DNA of 64,000 nucleotides from Bacillus sp. FJAT-52991 (GCF_037201805.1 NZ_CP147404.1:2834501-2898500), one strand, 5' to 3'; counted from the first letter of the stretch, positions 37,330 to 47,793 are shown. Notes: generated from the letters alone by a model not told the origin. Program-made: numbers and translations.

Positions 37330-38505
37330 TTACAATAACTCAAATACCCCAGCGGCTCCCATTCCTCCACCAATACACATCGTCACAATCCCAAATTGTT
37401 CCTGACGTCGTTTCATCTCATGAATTAAAGACAATGTTAATTTGGCTCCCGTACAGCCAAGTGGATGACCAAGAGCAATGGCTCCCCCGTTGACATTGAC
37501 TTTTTCTTCATCTAAACCAAGTTCACGAATGACTTGAATCGATTGAGAAGCAAAGGCTTCATTTAATTCGATTAACCCGATATCCGATAGATCTAGTCCG
37601 GCAAGCTTCAACGCTTTCGGAATGGCGACAATCGGACCAACCCCCATAATTTCTGGAGGTACACCACCAACGGCAAATGAACGGAATTTAGCCATTGGTT
37701 TTAGTCCAAGTGACTCGGCTTTTTCACGTTCCATTACCATCACAGCTGCCGCTCCATCACTTGTTTGCGAAGCGTTCCCTGCCGTTACTGTACCCGTTGT
37801 AGAAAAAGCAGGACGTAGCTTTGCCAGAGTTTCCATGCTTGTTCCTTGACGTACCCCTTCGTCCTGTCCAAACTTAATCTGCTTCTCTACTAATTTATGG
37901 TCTGCTCCGACACCGCGAAGCGTGACATCCACCGGGACAATTTCATCAACAAATTTCCCTTCAGCTATGGCTTTTGCGGCACGCTCATGACTGCGAACGG
38001 CAAAAGCATCTTGCTCTTCGCGAGAAATACCATATTTCTTTGCTACTTCTTCTGCTGTATGCCCCATGCTCATATAGTATTCTGGTGCATTTTCCGCAAT
38101 CCAAATATTCGGCCGGACGACATGGCCCATCATCGGCACCATGCTCATCGACTCTGCTCCGCCAGCAATAATCGTCTCTGCTTGACCAGTCATAATTCTC
38201 TCCGCCGCAAAAGCGATCGATTGTAAACCAGAAGAGCAGTAACGATTGATTGTAATGGCCGGTACGGTGTAAGGTACCCCAGCAAGAGCGCCGATATTTC
38301 GAGCCATATTCATTCCTTGCTCTGCTTCTGGCATCGCACAACCGATAATTAAATCGTCAATTTCTCCTTCATAATTTCCTGCGCGTTTTAACGTTTCTTT
38401 TACCGCAATTGCTCCGAGATCGTCTGGACGAACGGTTGCTAACGTTCCCTTTTTCGCACGACCGACTGGTGTTCTTGCACCCGCTACAATGACCGCTTCC
38501 TTCAT
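37330..38505 (-). CDS. fadA: 3-ketoacyl-CoA thiolase FadA
   Basis: 391 aa. Catalytic Cys in [10 protein letters not shown] (about residue 89), His in ALGHPLG and second Cys in MCIGGGMG. Carries out thiolytic cleavage, the last step of beta-oxidation. 21 bp downstream of fadN; strong AGAAGGGG ribosome site. Confidence 0.96.
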   Translation of the reverse strand: MKEAVIVAGARTPVGRAKKGTLATVRPDDLGAIAVKETLKRAGNYEGEIDDLIIGCAMPEAEQGMNMARNIGALAGVPYTVPAITINRYCSSGLQSIAFAAERIMTGQAETIIAGGAESMSMVPMMGHVVRPNIWIAENAPEYYMSMGHTAEEVAKKYGISREEQDAFAVRSHERAAKAIAEGKFVDEIVPVDVTLRGVGADHKLVEKQIKFGQDEGVRQGTSMETLAKLRPAFSTTGTVTAGNASQTSDGAAAVMVMEREKAESLGLKPMAKFRSFAVGGVPPEIMGVGPIVAIPKALKLAGLDLSDIGLIELNEAFASQSIQVIRELGLDEEKVNVNGGAIALGHPLGCTGAKLTLSLIHEMKRRQEQFGIVTMCIGGGMGAAGVFELL

Positions 38506-38526
38506 TCCCCTTCTCCCCCTTGCAAA

Positions 38527-40902
38527 TTAGTTACGTAATGGCTTTCCTTTGGCGAGCATATGCTGCATACGCTGCTGTGTTTTCGGCTCTTTACATAAGC
38601 TTAAAAAAGCCTCACGCTCTAAATCTAGTAAGTATTGTTCATCGACTTCTGTGCCAAATGGGAGCTTTCCACCCGCAATCACATAAGCTAGCTTTTGAGC
38701 AATTTTTAAATCATGCTCAGAAATATAGCCAGATTTCAGCATGGATTGTGCACCTAATAACAGCATCGCATAGCCAGATTCACCAACGACCGGGATGTTC
38801 TTTCTTTTCGGTGGTGTATATCCACTTTCATATAAATAAAGTGCCGCCTGTTTCGCATCGTGTAGAAGATGATCTGGATTAACACTTACCCCATCTGCTT
38901 TGAATAAGAAATTATTTTCACGAGCCTCTTCACCTGATGTGGATACGTTCGCCATTGCAATCATTTCAAACACTTTGTTCGCGACATTTTGCAAGTCCAG
39001 TTGTACACCATTGGCCATTTGCTCTAAATGTCGAATGTAGAGTTCTTTATTTCCTCCACCACCAGGGATTAGCCCAACACCGACCTCCACTAATCCCATA
39101 TACGTTTCTGTGCTCGCTTGAATGTGAGCGGCTGGCAAACAGACCTCTGCGCCACCGCCAAGCGTCATTGCAAATGGAGCAGCCACCACTGGTTTCGAGC
39201 TATATTTAACTTTCATCGCCACTTGTTGGAAGCCTTTCACGACCATTTCTACATCCCATAAATTATCATCCTGCACTTCCATTAAGATCATCGCAAGATT
39301 TGCACCAACACAGAAGTTCTTGCCTTGGTTGCCGATCACAAGCCCTTTATAATTTTTCTCTACTTCATCCACCGCGTAGTCCATCATCTGCACGATGTCC
39401 ATGCCAATGGCGTTGCTTTTAGAATGGAACTCAAGCAATGCCACGCCATCTCCAATGTCAATTAAGCTAGCACCGCTATTGCTTTTTATCACGTTTCCTT
39501 GCTTCTTTAGCTTTTTCAAATCGATCACTTTAGGATTGACCGGGATGGTTTTATACTCGCCTTTATTATAAAAGCTGTCCTCTTGGTAAAAAGATGTATT
39601 TCCGTTTGCTAGCATCTCTTTTACCCAAGCAGGGACGCTTAACCCCTCTGCTTCCATTTTCTCTATGGATTTTTCGACACCGATCGCATCCCACATTTCA
39701 AACGGTCCTTGACTCCAGCCAAAGCCCCATTTCATTGCCTGGTCAATCGCTAATATGTCATCGGCAATTTCCCCTGTTAGTTCAGCGGAATACACCAGAA
39801 CAGGAGCGATAATTTTCCATAAAAATTGACCAGCCTTGTCATTCGCATAAACAAGCGATTTCAATTTGGCTGCTGTGCCTTTTTGCTGCTTCGCCATCTC
39901 AATCGAAGCGGCCGCTAACTTTTTCTGCTCGCTATATTCCATCGTTTCTGGATGTAATTCTAAAACGGTTTTACCTTCTTTTTTGAAAAAGCCTTGACCG
40001 CTCTTTGCTCCAATCCAGCCGTTTTCACGCATTTTTCTCATAAATTCTGGGACTTCAAATACTTGCTTTTCTTCCCCTTCTACTTGCTCATACACGTTGT
40101 CCGCTACATGAATGAATGTGTCAAGACCAACAACATCAAGCGTTCGGAAAGTCGCACTTTTCGGACGGCCAATCAATGGGCCGGTAATCGAATCGACTTC
40201 TCCAGGTGTTAGCCCCGATGCCAACATTTCTTGAACCGTTTTCAATAAACCGTAAACTCCAATGCGGTTGCCGATGAAATTCGGTGTATCTTTTGCAAGA
40301 ACGACGCCTTTACCAAGCGTATCTTCCCCGAAAGTTTTCATGTATTCTAATACTTCTGGAGCTGTATCTTTTGTTGGAATTACTTCTAATAGTTTTAAAT
40401 AACGAGGTGGATTGAAGAAATGCGTCCCTAGAAAATGCTTGCGAAAGTCTTCTGAGCATCCAGCTGCCATTGCTTCAATCGAAATACCTGATGTATTCGA
40501 GCTAACGATGCTTCCTGGCTTGCGATACTTTTCTATTGTTTCAAACACTTGTTTTTTCACTTCAAGGTTTTCAACGACGACTTCAATGATCCAGTCCACA
40601 TCCTGCAATTGGTCTAAATCATCTTCTAAGTTGCCTGCGGTAATTAGCGAGAGGTTCTTTTTAGATGTAAGCGGTGCTGGTTTATGTTTTAATAGCTTCT
40701 TCAAAGCTCCTTCTGAAAAACGATTACGCACCTGGCGATCGTTCAACGTTAACCCCTTCGCTTCCTCTTCCTTCGACAAGTCCCGCGGAACAATATCTAA
40801 CAAAATCGATGGTATGCCAATGTTCGCTAAATGTGCAGCGATTCCAGAACCCATCACACCTGATCCAAGAACAGCCGCTTTTTGAATGTGCTGAACCAAC
40901 AT
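38527..40902 (-). CDS. fadN: 3-hydroxyacyl-CoA dehydrogenase / enoyl-CoA hydratase FadN
   Basis: 791 aa bifunctional enzyme. The N-terminal NAD-binding motif VLGSGVMGSGIAAHLAN and the HFFNPPRYLKLLEVI block mark the dehydrogenase (to about residue 400). The C-terminal ~300 residues are a crotonase domain (GKNFCVGANLA, ALGGGAE-like TLGGGAEVCL). ATG at 40902 with AAGGGGGAA upstream. First gene of the fad operon; a FadR-type operator lies 20 bp upstream. Confidence 0.95.
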   Translation of the reverse strand: MLVQHIQKAAVLGSGVMGSGIAAHLANIGIPSILLDIVPRDLSKEEEAKGLTLNDRQVRNRFSEGALKKLLKHKPAPLTSKKNLSLITAGNLEDDLDQLQDVDWIIEVVVENLEVKKQVFETIEKYRKPGSIVSSNTSGISIEAMAAGCSEDFRKHFLGTHFFNPPRYLKLLEVIPTKDTAPEVLEYMKTFGEDTLGKGVVLAKDTPNFIGNRIGVYGLLKTVQEMLASGLTPGEVDSITGPLIGRPKSATFRTLDVVGLDTFIHVADNVYEQVEGEEKQVFEVPEFMRKMRENGWIGAKSGQGFFKKEGKTVLELHPETMEYSEQKKLAAASIEMAKQQKGTAAKLKSLVYANDKAGQFLWKIIAPVLVYSAELTGEIADDILAIDQAMKWGFGWSQGPFEMWDAIGVEKSIEKMEAEGLSVPAWVKEMLANGNTSFYQEDSFYNKGEYKTIPVNPKVIDLKKLKKQGNVIKSNSGASLIDIGDGVALLEFHSKSNAIGMDIVQMMDYAVDEVEKNYKGLVIGNQGKNFCVGANLAMILMEVQDDNLWDVEMVVKGFQQVAMKVKYSSKPVVAAPFAMTLGGGAEVCLPAAHIQASTETYMGLVEVGVGLIPGGGGNKELYIRHLEQMANGVQLDLQNVANKVFEMIAMANVSTSGEEARENNFLFKADGVSVNPDHLLHDAKQAALYLYESGYTPPKRKNIPVVGESGYAMLLLGAQSMLKSGYISEHDLKIAQKLAYVIAGGKLPFGTEVDEQYLLDLEREAFLSLCKEPKTQQRMQHMLAKGKPLRN

Positions 40903-40921
40903 GATTTCCCCCTTCTCCCCC

Positions 40922-40941
40922 TTGAATGAATACTCATTCAT
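40922..40941. promoter_or_regulatory. FadR (TetR-type) operator upstream of fadN
   Basis: TTGAATGAATACTCATTCAT, an inverted repeat TGAATGA...TCATTCA that fits the Bacillus FadR site WTGAATGAMTANTCATTCAW. The repressor gene itself is not in the window. Confidence 0.9.
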
Positions 40942-41158
40942 TGTTTATGCTTCTAATATAACCCAATTAACAAAATGGTGCAACGATAAAGAGACTAAAA
41001 AATATAAATTTTCTAACTTTTTATTTTTAGCGCTCTTACTATTTTATTACTCCATACCTTTTTTCGCCCCATTCAAAACGTCAAAAAATAAATTCGTCTA
41101 TCATAAGCGATTCAAGATATAATGGACTTACAATCGATTGAAATGAAGGTGAAAATAA

Positions 41159-41332
41159 ATGAAAAAATTCAGCTGGATATTAACAGCTATCGGGATCTTA
41201 CTGATTCTTGGAAGCCTGCTTTATCCATTAGATATGATCACTAAACCCACATTCCAAAAAATGCTACTCAGCGGCTCCCTCATCATGTTTGTCGGATCCA
41301 TGATCAGATCCTATGCCATACTGAAGAAGTGA
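41159..41332 (+). CDS. 57-aa two-helix membrane protein
   Basis: MKKFSWILTAIGILLILGSL, loop, then a second hydrophobic helix (LLSGSLIMFVGSMI) and a basic tail ILKK. The ATG has AAGGTG 7 nt upstream. Two helices of about 18 residues with a 12-residue linker. Divergent from fadN. I do not recognise the family. A REP-like element starts 4 bp after the stop. Confidence 0.7.
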   Translation: MKKFSWILTAIGILLILGSLLYPLDMITKPTFQKMLLSGSLIMFVGSMIRSYAILKK

Positions 41333-41336
41333 TCAG

Positions 41337-41478
41337 AAAAGCGGAAACAGCTGTTTAGACTCGGCAGACATAAGGCAGATCGTCGAAGTGGCGTTCTGTG
41401 CCACACAGACGTGCTGACTTATGTCCGAGAGTCTAGCTGTTGGAGCTGGACAAGGAAAAGCGGAAACAGCTGTTTAAC
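41337..41478 (+). repeat. REP-like hairpin element plus partial second copy
   Basis: 41337-41454: AAAAGCGGAAACAGCTG, then a long imperfect palindrome (GACTCGGCAGACATAAG ... CTTATGTCCGAGAGTC) ending AGCTGTTGGAGCTGGACAA. A second start GAAAAGCGGAAACAGCTG begins at 41456 and is cut off. Confidence 0.85.
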
Positions 41479-41486
41479 CCATGCAA

Positions 41487-41520
41487 AAAACGGACTCATC
41501 TTTTTAGACGAGTCCGTTTT
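41487..41520. terminator. bidirectional terminator before lutC
   Basis: AAAACGGACTC / GAGTCCGTTTT stem with A and T tails between the 57-aa gene (+) and lutC (-). Confidence 0.85.
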
Positions 41521-41565
41521 TTTATTGATAATTAGCAAATCATCAATTAATAAAAGAAGCTTTTT

Positions 41566-42282
41566 TTACTTATCATTTACGATAATATAAGCAGCCTTTA
41601 CAGGGCCGTGTACACCAACAACAAGGTTCATTTCGATATCGGCTGAGTTACTTGGTCCCGTAATGTAGTTTATACATGACGGCGCTAGTTCACCAGCTTG
41701 TACTTTTCGGCTGATCGCTTGTGCAGCTTGTGTGATGCGGGGCACGATTGTGCTTTTTGGAACAATCGCAATATACTTATGCGGCAGAAGGCTGACAGAG
41801 CGGCCTTTCTCTTTGCTGCTAAGTAACACCACTGTGCCTGATTCTGCTAATGTCATATCGCTAAATGTAATACCGATATTCGCTTTTTCAGCATCATCGA
41901 TATTTTTTTGACCTAATGCTGGATCCCAGACATTTACTTCTTTATTTTCTGCTGGCCACGTTTCTTGAATTAACTTGGATAAGCCAAATTCATCAAAGCG
42001 CTCGTCATTCCATAAAGAAATCGGTCCGCCGCCATAGGCATCTACTTTCTCAGACAGAGTCTTCACAAGATCGGCAAATGATGTTTCAATGAAGTCTGTA
42101 TGAATGTTTTTACACTGCTCACGCAATACTTCAACAAGCTCGTCTTGAGTAGCATCCTTTAATACTTCATGCTGAGGCTGGAACTTCCATTTTGGACGCT
42201 CCACCTTTTCTTTTCTTTCTCTTCCAAGACTTGAGGCGATATTGGCTAAAAAAGAATCACGGTTATGAATCGTTCCTGCCAT
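41566..42282 (-). CDS. lutC: L-lactate utilisation protein LutC
   Basis: 238 aa, LUD domain protein. With LutA and LutB it forms the iron-sulfur L-lactate dehydrogenase that oxidises lactate to pyruvate. Blocks: DMTLAESGTVVLLSS, SLLPHKYIAIVP, CINYITGPSNSADIE. The ATG overlaps the lutB stop (TAATG). Confidence 0.95.
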   Translation of the reverse strand: MAGTIHNRDSFLANIASSLGRERKEKVERPKWKFQPQHEVLKDATQDELVEVLREQCKNIHTDFIETSFADLVKTLSEKVDAYGGGPISLWNDERFDEFGLSKLIQETWPAENKEVNVWDPALGQKNIDDAEKANIGITFSDMTLAESGTVVLLSSKEKGRSVSLLPHKYIAIVPKSTIVPRITQAAQAISRKVQAGELAPSCINYITGPSNSADIEMNLVVGVHGPVKAAYIIVNDK

Positions 42283-43715
42283 TATTTGTCGCCTCCTTTC
42301 TCTTTTTGATGTTCTTTATACCAGTCGCGAAGTCGCTGCTTATCTGGTGCTGGGAACTCACGCAGTTCTGTCCATGCTTTTAGCGGTCCTGGACCGTTAG
42401 AAATACGATCGTTTTTCGTAAATGGTTTCATCACAGTCGACGCCATTTTTGATCCCATACCATACAATGGATTAGAAGCTGCTCCTAGTCCAAATGCTTT
42501 CATCGCTAATTTTTCAGAAATTGGCGCGCGTCCTTCTTTTTCAACGATGACTTGGCGATGTTTATGAAGCAATTCATGTAACGGGATTTTCACCGGACAA
42601 GCTTCGGAACAAGCCGCACATAGAGTCGACGCATAAGGAAGCTCTTTAAAATCATCATATCCGCCAAGTAGTGGAGAAAGTACCGCGCCGATCGGACCTG
42701 AGTAAATAGAGCCATAAGAATGACCGCCGATGTGACGATATACCGGACATACGTTAATACAAGCCGCACAACGGATACATTGAAGGACAGATTGGAATTC
42801 TGTTCCTAAAATTTTCGAACGGCCGTTATCAACAATAACTAAATGGAACTCTTCTGGTCCATCCACGTCACCCTCTTCACGAGGACCGGATAAAGCTGTT
42901 ACGTAGCTTGTCAGTTTTTGTCCAACCGCACTGCGTGTTAATAAGCTAACAAGTACTTCAAACTCTTCATGTGTTGGGACAATACGCTCCATTCCCATCA
43001 CAGTAATTTGTGTTTTTGGAATGGTAGTAACAAGACGAGCATTTCCCTCATTTGTCACAAAACTGATAGAACCAGATTCAGCGATCGCGAAGTTACAGCC
43101 TGTAACGCCGATATCAGCTGTTAAAAAGTCTTTTCTTAACGTTTTACGTGCATGCAACGCAAGCTCTTCTGGTTTTGATGTTAATTTATAATCTAATTTC
43201 TCCGTAAATACATCACGAATTTGCTCTTTATTTTTATGAAGAGCTGGTGTCACGATATGAGATGGTGGATCATGATCGTCCACTTGTAGAATGTACTCTC
43301 CAAGGTCGGTCTCGATTACTTCACAACCGATATCTTCAAGCGCGCCATTCATACCGATTTCCTCTGTCACCATGGACTTTGCCTTTAAGACTTTTTTCGC
43401 ATTCTTTTTCTTCGCGATGCTTGTAATGTATTCGTTTGCCTCTTCAGCTGTTTCCGCAAAAAATACATGTCCACCACGTTTTGTTACATTTTCACTTAAT
43501 TGGTGTAAATAATAGTCTAAGTTCTCTAGCACATGCTGGCGAATTTCTTCCCCGTGAGAGCGCCAGTCTTCCCAATTGCCAAGCTCTTCAGCAGCATCAA
43601 GACGACGAGTTCGCAAACGTTCTTGCGCACCCGCAACGGCTCCTCTCATAAACGTGTCATTCATTTTCTCTTTGACGCGTCCTTTAAAGTCATCCGATCC
43701 AAATTTCATTGCCAT
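42282..43715 (-). CDS. lutB: iron-sulfur protein LutB
   Basis: 477 aa. N-terminal LUD domain, then two 4Fe-4S motifs: [14 protein letters not shown] and [14 protein letters not shown]. Electron-transfer subunit of the lactate oxidase complex. ATG at 43715 with AGAGGTGACG upstream. Confidence 0.96.
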   Translation of the reverse strand: MAMKFGSDDFKGRVKEKMNDTFMRGAVAGAQERLRTRRLDAAEELGNWEDWRSHGEEIRQHVLENLDYYLHQLSENVTKRGGHVFFAETAEEANEYITSIAKKKNAKKVLKAKSMVTEEIGMNGALEDIGCEVIETDLGEYILQVDDHDPPSHIVTPALHKNKEQIRDVFTEKLDYKLTSKPEELALHARKTLRKDFLTADIGVTGCNFAIAESGSISFVTNEGNARLVTTIPKTQITVMGMERIVPTHEEFEVLVSLLTRSAVGQKLTSYVTALSGPREEGDVDGPEEFHLVIVDNGRSKILGTEFQSVLQCIRCAACINVCPVYRHIGGHSYGSIYSGPIGAVLSPLLGGYDDFKELPYASTLCAACSEACPVKIPLHELLHKHRQVIVEKEGRAPISEKLAMKAFGLGAASNPLYGMGSKMASTVMKPFTKNDRISNGPGPLKAWTELREFPAPDKQRLRDWYKEHQKEKGGDK

Positions 43716-43762
43716 TGAACGTCACCTCTTTCTTTCGATTTTTCTATCGTTCACCTAAGATA

Positions 43763-44479
43763 TCAGCGGCTATTCAATACTTCTGCAATATGCATTACGC
43801 GAATAGGTTTCCCTTTACGCTCCATGCGTCCGCCAATATTCATTAAGCAACCGCAATCCGCTCCAATTAAATAATCCGCTTCTACTTTTTCTGCACTGGC
43901 TACTTTTTCATCTACCATTTGTTCAGAAATTTGTCCCATTTTCACAGAGAACGTTCCACCAAAACCACAGCAATTATGCGCATTTGGCAGCGGAATAAAT
44001 TCTAATCCTTCAACGTTTTTCAAAAGAGTCATCGGTGCATCTTTCACACCAAGAAGACGAGTCATATGACAAGATGTATGGTAAGTGGCTTTTCCAGGCA
44101 ATTTCGCCCCTAAGTCTTCTACCTTTAATACATCGACAATGAATTGAGTGAATTCATACGATTTTTCTGCTAATTTCTTCGCACGCGGCTCCCAAACAGG
44201 ATCTCCTTTAAATACATGCGGATACTCCTTGAACATGGTTATACATGAGCCGGACGGTGACACTACGTACTCTGAGTTTTCAAAGGTTTCGATCATTTTC
44301 TTCATCGCACCTTTAGACGCTTCTACATAGCCACTGTTATAAGCTGGTTGTCCACAGCATACTTGACTCTCTGGAAACTCCACCTCACAGCCTAAACGTT
44401 CTAAAATCTCAACCGTCGCCTTTCCCACATCCGTCTGAAACATATCTACAAGACACGTAGCAAACAAAGCAACTTTCAT
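43763..44479 (-). CDS. lutA: Fe-S oxidoreductase LutA (CCG domains)
   Basis: 238 aa with two cysteine-rich CCG domains: [12 protein letters not shown] and [12 protein letters not shown], as in GlpC/HdrB-type subunits. First gene of lutABC. ATG at 44479 ([14 protein letters not shown]) with GAGGTG upstream; a longer frame from 44512 lacks a ribosome site. A perfect LutR-type palindrome lies 75 bp upstream. Confidence 0.95.
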   Translation of the reverse strand: MKVALFATCLVDMFQTDVGKATVEILERLGCEVEFPESQVCCGQPAYNSGYVEASKGAMKKMIETFENSEYVVSPSGSCITMFKEYPHVFKGDPVWEPRAKKLAEKSYEFTQFIVDVLKVEDLGAKLPGKATYHTSCHMTRLLGVKDAPMTLLKNVEGLEFIPLPNAHNCCGFGGTFSVKMGQISEQMVDEKVASAEKVEADYLIGADCGCLMNIGGRMERKGKPIRVMHIAEVLNSR

Positions 44480-44553
44480 GTTGAACACCTCTTTTTTAAA
44501 AGTGACAGGCACTCCCCAAATTTTGTTAAAAAGGAATGCCTATCCAGAGAACT

Positions 44554-44568
44554 GGTCATCAGATGACC
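44554..44568. promoter_or_regulatory. LutR-type operator upstream of lutA
   Basis: GGTCATC-A-GATGACC, a perfect 7-1-7 palindrome. The same site, with one mismatch, precedes the lactate permease gene at 45638. Confidence 0.8.
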
Positions 44569-44584
44569 TTCACTAATAAAAAGT

Positions 44585-44613
44585 ATCATACTACAATAGA
44601 AACTGTTTTTGAA
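44585..44613 (-). promoter_or_regulatory. putative lutABC promoter
   Basis: Minus strand: -35 TTCAAA (44608-44613), 17 bp, -10 TATGAT (44585-44590); the operator lies at about +10 to +25. Confidence 0.55.
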
Positions 44614-44718
44614 GTTTTTTTCAAATGCCGAAATATTTTTTTTATTTAAAATGGAAAAAATCGCAGAAAAACTGGGAAATTGGTAGTTAGCACCAGCTAA
44701 CTACCTTACCAAATAAAA

Positions 44719-45447
44719 TCATTTAACTTTCTCTGCTTCATTCATATATTCCCTCAAGATGTTTTCTACATTATGAATATGCGCATTCATTTCTAACCGC
44801 GCTTTTTCTGGATTCCTTTCCTCAATAGCTTGGAAAATGGCTTCGTGTTCTTCATTCAATTGATCAAATGTCGTCATTTCTGAATAAAGACAAATTCGAC
44901 GCGTCTCCTTCATCGACTCTGACACTAGATCAGATACATGGTTCATTAAGCTAAGCAATAGCGGGTTGCCTGTTGCTTCAGCAATCGCCAAATGAAAAAC
45001 AAGATCCGCTTCATCCCCTAACTCTACCGGATTAGAATGATGTTTCATCTCTTCAAGCGCCCAACGAATTTTTAAAAGATCTTCTTCCGTACGTTTTTCG
45101 GCTGCACTAAATGCCACCCCTGCTTCAAGAAGCTTCCGAACCTCCATCAAATGAAAAAGATCATCTTTATTCATTAATAAAGCATTTTGAATTGGATAGG
45201 CAATACCAGAAGGAGAGAAACCTTTCACATACGTTCCTTCTCCTTGACGCATTTCAATCAGTCCCATCGCTCGCAAAGAAGTTAATGCTTCTCGGATGGC
45301 TGAACGTCCAACATGAAAATTTTCTGCTAATTGTTGAACCGAATCTAGTTTGTCGCCCGGCTTTAATGCTCCGGAACGAATCGAATCTAAAAGAGCCTCT
45401 GCTACTTCTTCATATATCTTTTTCGGTTTAATTTTTTTATATTGCAC
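44719..45447 (-). CDS. lutR: GntR/FadR-subfamily (FCD) regulator LutR
   Basis: 242 aa. N-terminal winged HTH (KPGDKLDSVQQLAENFHVGRS, AIREALTSLRAMGLIEMRQGEGTYV) and C-terminal FCD ligand domain. Closely resembles B. subtilis LutR (KKIYEEVAEALLDSI start), which represses lactate genes and is released by lactate. Start GTG at 45447 with GAGGTG 6 nt upstream. It lies between lutABC and the permease, divergent from the latter, with matching palindromes before both targets. Confidence 0.92.
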   Translation of the reverse strand: MQYKKIKPKKIYEEVAEALLDSIRSGALKPGDKLDSVQQLAENFHVGRSAIREALTSLRAMGLIEMRQGEGTYVKGFSPSGIAYPIQNALLMNKDDLFHLMEVRKLLEAGVAFSAAEKRTEEDLLKIRWALEEMKHHSNPVELGDEADLVFHLAIAEATGNPLLLSLMNHVSDLVSESMKETRRICLYSEMTTFDQLNEEHEAIFQAIEERNPEKARLEMNAHIHNVENILREYMNEAEKVK

Positions 45448-45579
45448 CGGTTTCACCTCTAACTGTACTAATACAATTATTATAAACGAAAATTTCAACT
45501 TTGCTTGATAAATTTATTTTCACCACTATAAATAAAGTCAATATATTTTTCTTTTTTTCACAAATTAGTAACATTTGTA

Positions 45580-45652
45580 TTGTTTTTTTCGACAACAGAC
45601 CCTATAATACTTTATCAGATGGATCATCATTTCATTTGGTCATCAGATGATC
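45580..45652 (+). promoter_or_regulatory. lactate permease promoter and LutR-type operator
   Basis: -35 TTGTTT (45580-45585), 17 bp, -10 TATAAT (45603-45608). Operator GGTCATCAGATGATC at 45638-45652, one mismatch from the lutA site, about 30 bp downstream of the start of transcription. Confidence 0.7.
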
Positions 45653-45703
45653 CTAACTTCATTTAATCTGACTATTCACAAAAAACAGTTAGGAGGCCTT
45701 TTT

Positions 45704-47374
45704 ATGCAATATCAACAACACTTCACTCCTATTGCAGACAGCTTAGGTTTATCTGCACTCGTGGCTTTAATTCCGATTGTTTTCTTCTTCTGGGCACTTG
45801 CTGTCAAACGAATGAAAGGACACAAAGCCGGTTTAATCACGTTAGCTATTTCTCTTGCCCTTTCTGCAATCGCTTACAAAATGCCGGTTTCACTTTCCTT
45901 GTTATCTGCCAGTCAAGGAGCTGTATACGGATTACTGCCCATCGGCTGGATCATTATTACCTCCGTCTTTTTGTATAAACTGACGGTAAAAACAGGACAA
46001 TTTGACATTATTCGTGATTCCGTTTTAACGATTACAGAGGATCGTCGTTTGCAAGCCTTGCTTGTTGCGTTCTCTTTTGGTGCTTTCCTTGAAGGAGCAG
46101 CAGGATTTGGTGCACCCGTCGCTATTTCAGCAGCGCTGTTAGTTGGCCTTGGTTTTAACCCACTTTATGCCGCTGGTCTTTGCTTAATTGCTAATACCGC
46201 ACCAGTTGCCTTTGGAGCCGTTGGGATTCCAATTATTGCTGTAGAAGGGCCAACAGGTATCCCTGCTATGGAAGTATCGAAAATGGTCGGAAGACAATTA
46301 CCGTTCTTATCCGCATTTATTCCATTTTATTTAGTTGTTATAATAGCTGGATTTAAAAGAGCCAAAGAAGTTCTTCCCGCTATTTTAGTATCCGGAATTT
46401 CCTTTGCTGTTACTCAATATTTAAGTTCTAACTTCTTAGGCCCAGAGCTACCAGACATTTTATCAGCTCTTGTATCTTTACTTGCTCTAGCTATTTTCTT
46501 AAAATTCTGGAAACCAAAAACCATTTATCGTTTTGATCATGAAGATCAAAACGCTCAACATCAAGAAGTTCCGAAACACTCAGCTGGTACAATTTTCAAA
46601 GCATGGTCACCTTTCCTCATTCTGACCGGGTTCATTTCTGTCTGGGGAATTCCTTCTATTAAATTAGCGTTAACCGGGCATTATGAAGGATCGAACAGCT
46701 TATTATCAGCAATTAATTCCATCGGCAGTGCCTTCACTTTCGCACCGGAAGTACCATTTTTACACAATCACATTTTGAATGCAGATGGCGAACCACTTCC
46801 TGCTATTTATAAATTAGAAATTCTTGGTGCATCAGGTACAGCTATTTTAATTGCTGCGGTTGTTAGTAAATATATCGTTAAGATTTCTTGGTCTGAATGG
46901 ATCAAAACATTGGGAGAAACAATGAATGAATTGAAGTTTCCAATTTTAACAATCTCAAGTGTCGTGGCCTTCGCCTATGTGACAAATGCGTCAGGAATGA
47001 CCACTACACTTGGGTTAGTCGTCGCAAAAACTGGATTCCTATTCCCGTTTTTCTCTCCATTCCTTGGCTGGCTCGGCGTATTCATCACAGGTTCCGATAC
47101 ATCAGCCAACCTATTGTTTGGTAACTTGCAAAAAGTAACCGCCGAATCTGTCGGAATGGATCCATTACTTGCGGTAGCGGCCAACTCATCTGGTGGGGTA
47201 ACTGGAAAAATGATTTCCCCACAATCCATCGCTGTTGCCTGTGGTGCCGTTGGACTAGCCGGAAAAGAATCTGACCTATTCCGCTTCACCGTCAAACACA
47301 GCTTCATCTTAGTCACCATCGTCGGCATCATCACCTTCCTCCAATCCAACGTACTAAGCTGGATGGTGCCATAG
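45704..47374 (+). CDS. lutP: L-lactate permease (LctP family)
   Basis: 556 aa, about 12-14 membrane helices, lactate permease family. Signature segments: FSFGAFLEGAAGFGAPVAIS, GVFITGSDTSANLLFGNLQ, NSSGGVTGKMISPQSIAVAC. Imports L-lactate for LutABC. ATG at 45704 with AGGAGG about 8 nt upstream. In B. subtilis lutP-lutR and lutABC are two separate loci; here they are joined. Confidence 0.94.
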   Translation: MQYQQHFTPIADSLGLSALVALIPIVFFFWALAVKRMKGHKAGLITLAISLALSAIAYKMPVSLSLLSASQGAVYGLLPIGWIIITSVFLYKLTVKTGQFDIIRDSVLTITEDRRLQALLVAFSFGAFLEGAAGFGAPVAISAALLVGLGFNPLYAAGLCLIANTAPVAFGAVGIPIIAVEGPTGIPAMEVSKMVGRQLPFLSAFIPFYLVVIIAGFKRAKEVLPAILVSGISFAVTQYLSSNFLGPELPDILSALVSLLALAIFLKFWKPKTIYRFDHEDQNAQHQEVPKHSAGTIFKAWSPFLILTGFISVWGIPSIKLALTGHYEGSNSLLSAINSIGSAFTFAPEVPFLHNHILNADGEPLPAIYKLEILGASGTAILIAAVVSKYIVKISWSEWIKTLGETMNELKFPILTISSVVAFAYVTNASGMTTTLGLVVAKTGFLFPFFSPFLGWLGVFITGSDTSANLLFGNLQKVTAESVGMDPLLAVAANSSGGVTGKMISPQSIAVACGAVGLAGKESDLFRFTVKHSFILVTIVGIITFLQSNVLSWMVP

Positions 47375-47750
47375 GAAAGCGGAAGGTGCCGTTTAGCGAC
47401 GTATGGACTGGAGCGATCTGCACGAGATAAAGGAAACACGATGAACGTCAGTGAATCGATGTTGACTTATCGCAAGGAGGATCGTGAAAGTCCACTAGTC
47501 GCTGGCGCCTGGAGCTAGACAATAGAAAAGCGGAGCCGACTGTTTAGACACGACAAGCAAATGTTCTGACGCTGAAAAGACGACAGTCTTGTAAGTGGCA
47601 GGTTATTTGACTCGAGTGTCTAGGAGGCGGAGCTAGACAATAGAAAAGCGGAGCCGACTGTTTAGACACGACAAGCAAAAGATGAGCCAGCTGAAAGGTC
47701 GTACTTTAACCTTTTAGCTGGCTTGACTTTTGACCTTGAGCGAAAGATAA
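47375..47750 (+). repeat. cluster of three REP-like hairpin elements
   Basis: Element 1 (47375-47521) starts directly after the lutP TAG: GAAAGCGGAAGGTGCCG ... GGCGCCTGGAGCTAGACAA. Element 2 (47522-47641) is nearly the same as the one at 32.8 kb. Element 3 (47642-about 47750) shares the first ~40 bp of element 2, then an unrelated hairpin CCAGCTGAAAGGT / ACCTTTTAGCTGG. This explains the 430-bp gap. Confidence 0.85.
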
Positions 47751-47762
47751 AACACCACACAG

Positions 47763-47793
47763 AAAAAAGCTACCTGTTAAAGGCAGCTTTTTT
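47763..47793 (-). terminator. terminator of the polysaccharide deacetylase gene
   Basis: AAAAAAGCTACC / GGCAGCTTTTTT stem, 15 bp after the stop. Confidence 0.8.

Noticed and set aside
44682..44705. Hairpin GGTAGTTAGC / GCTAACTACC after lutR as a terminator
   Set aside because: Stem is clear but there is no T-tract directly after it on the minus strand, so function is uncertain.
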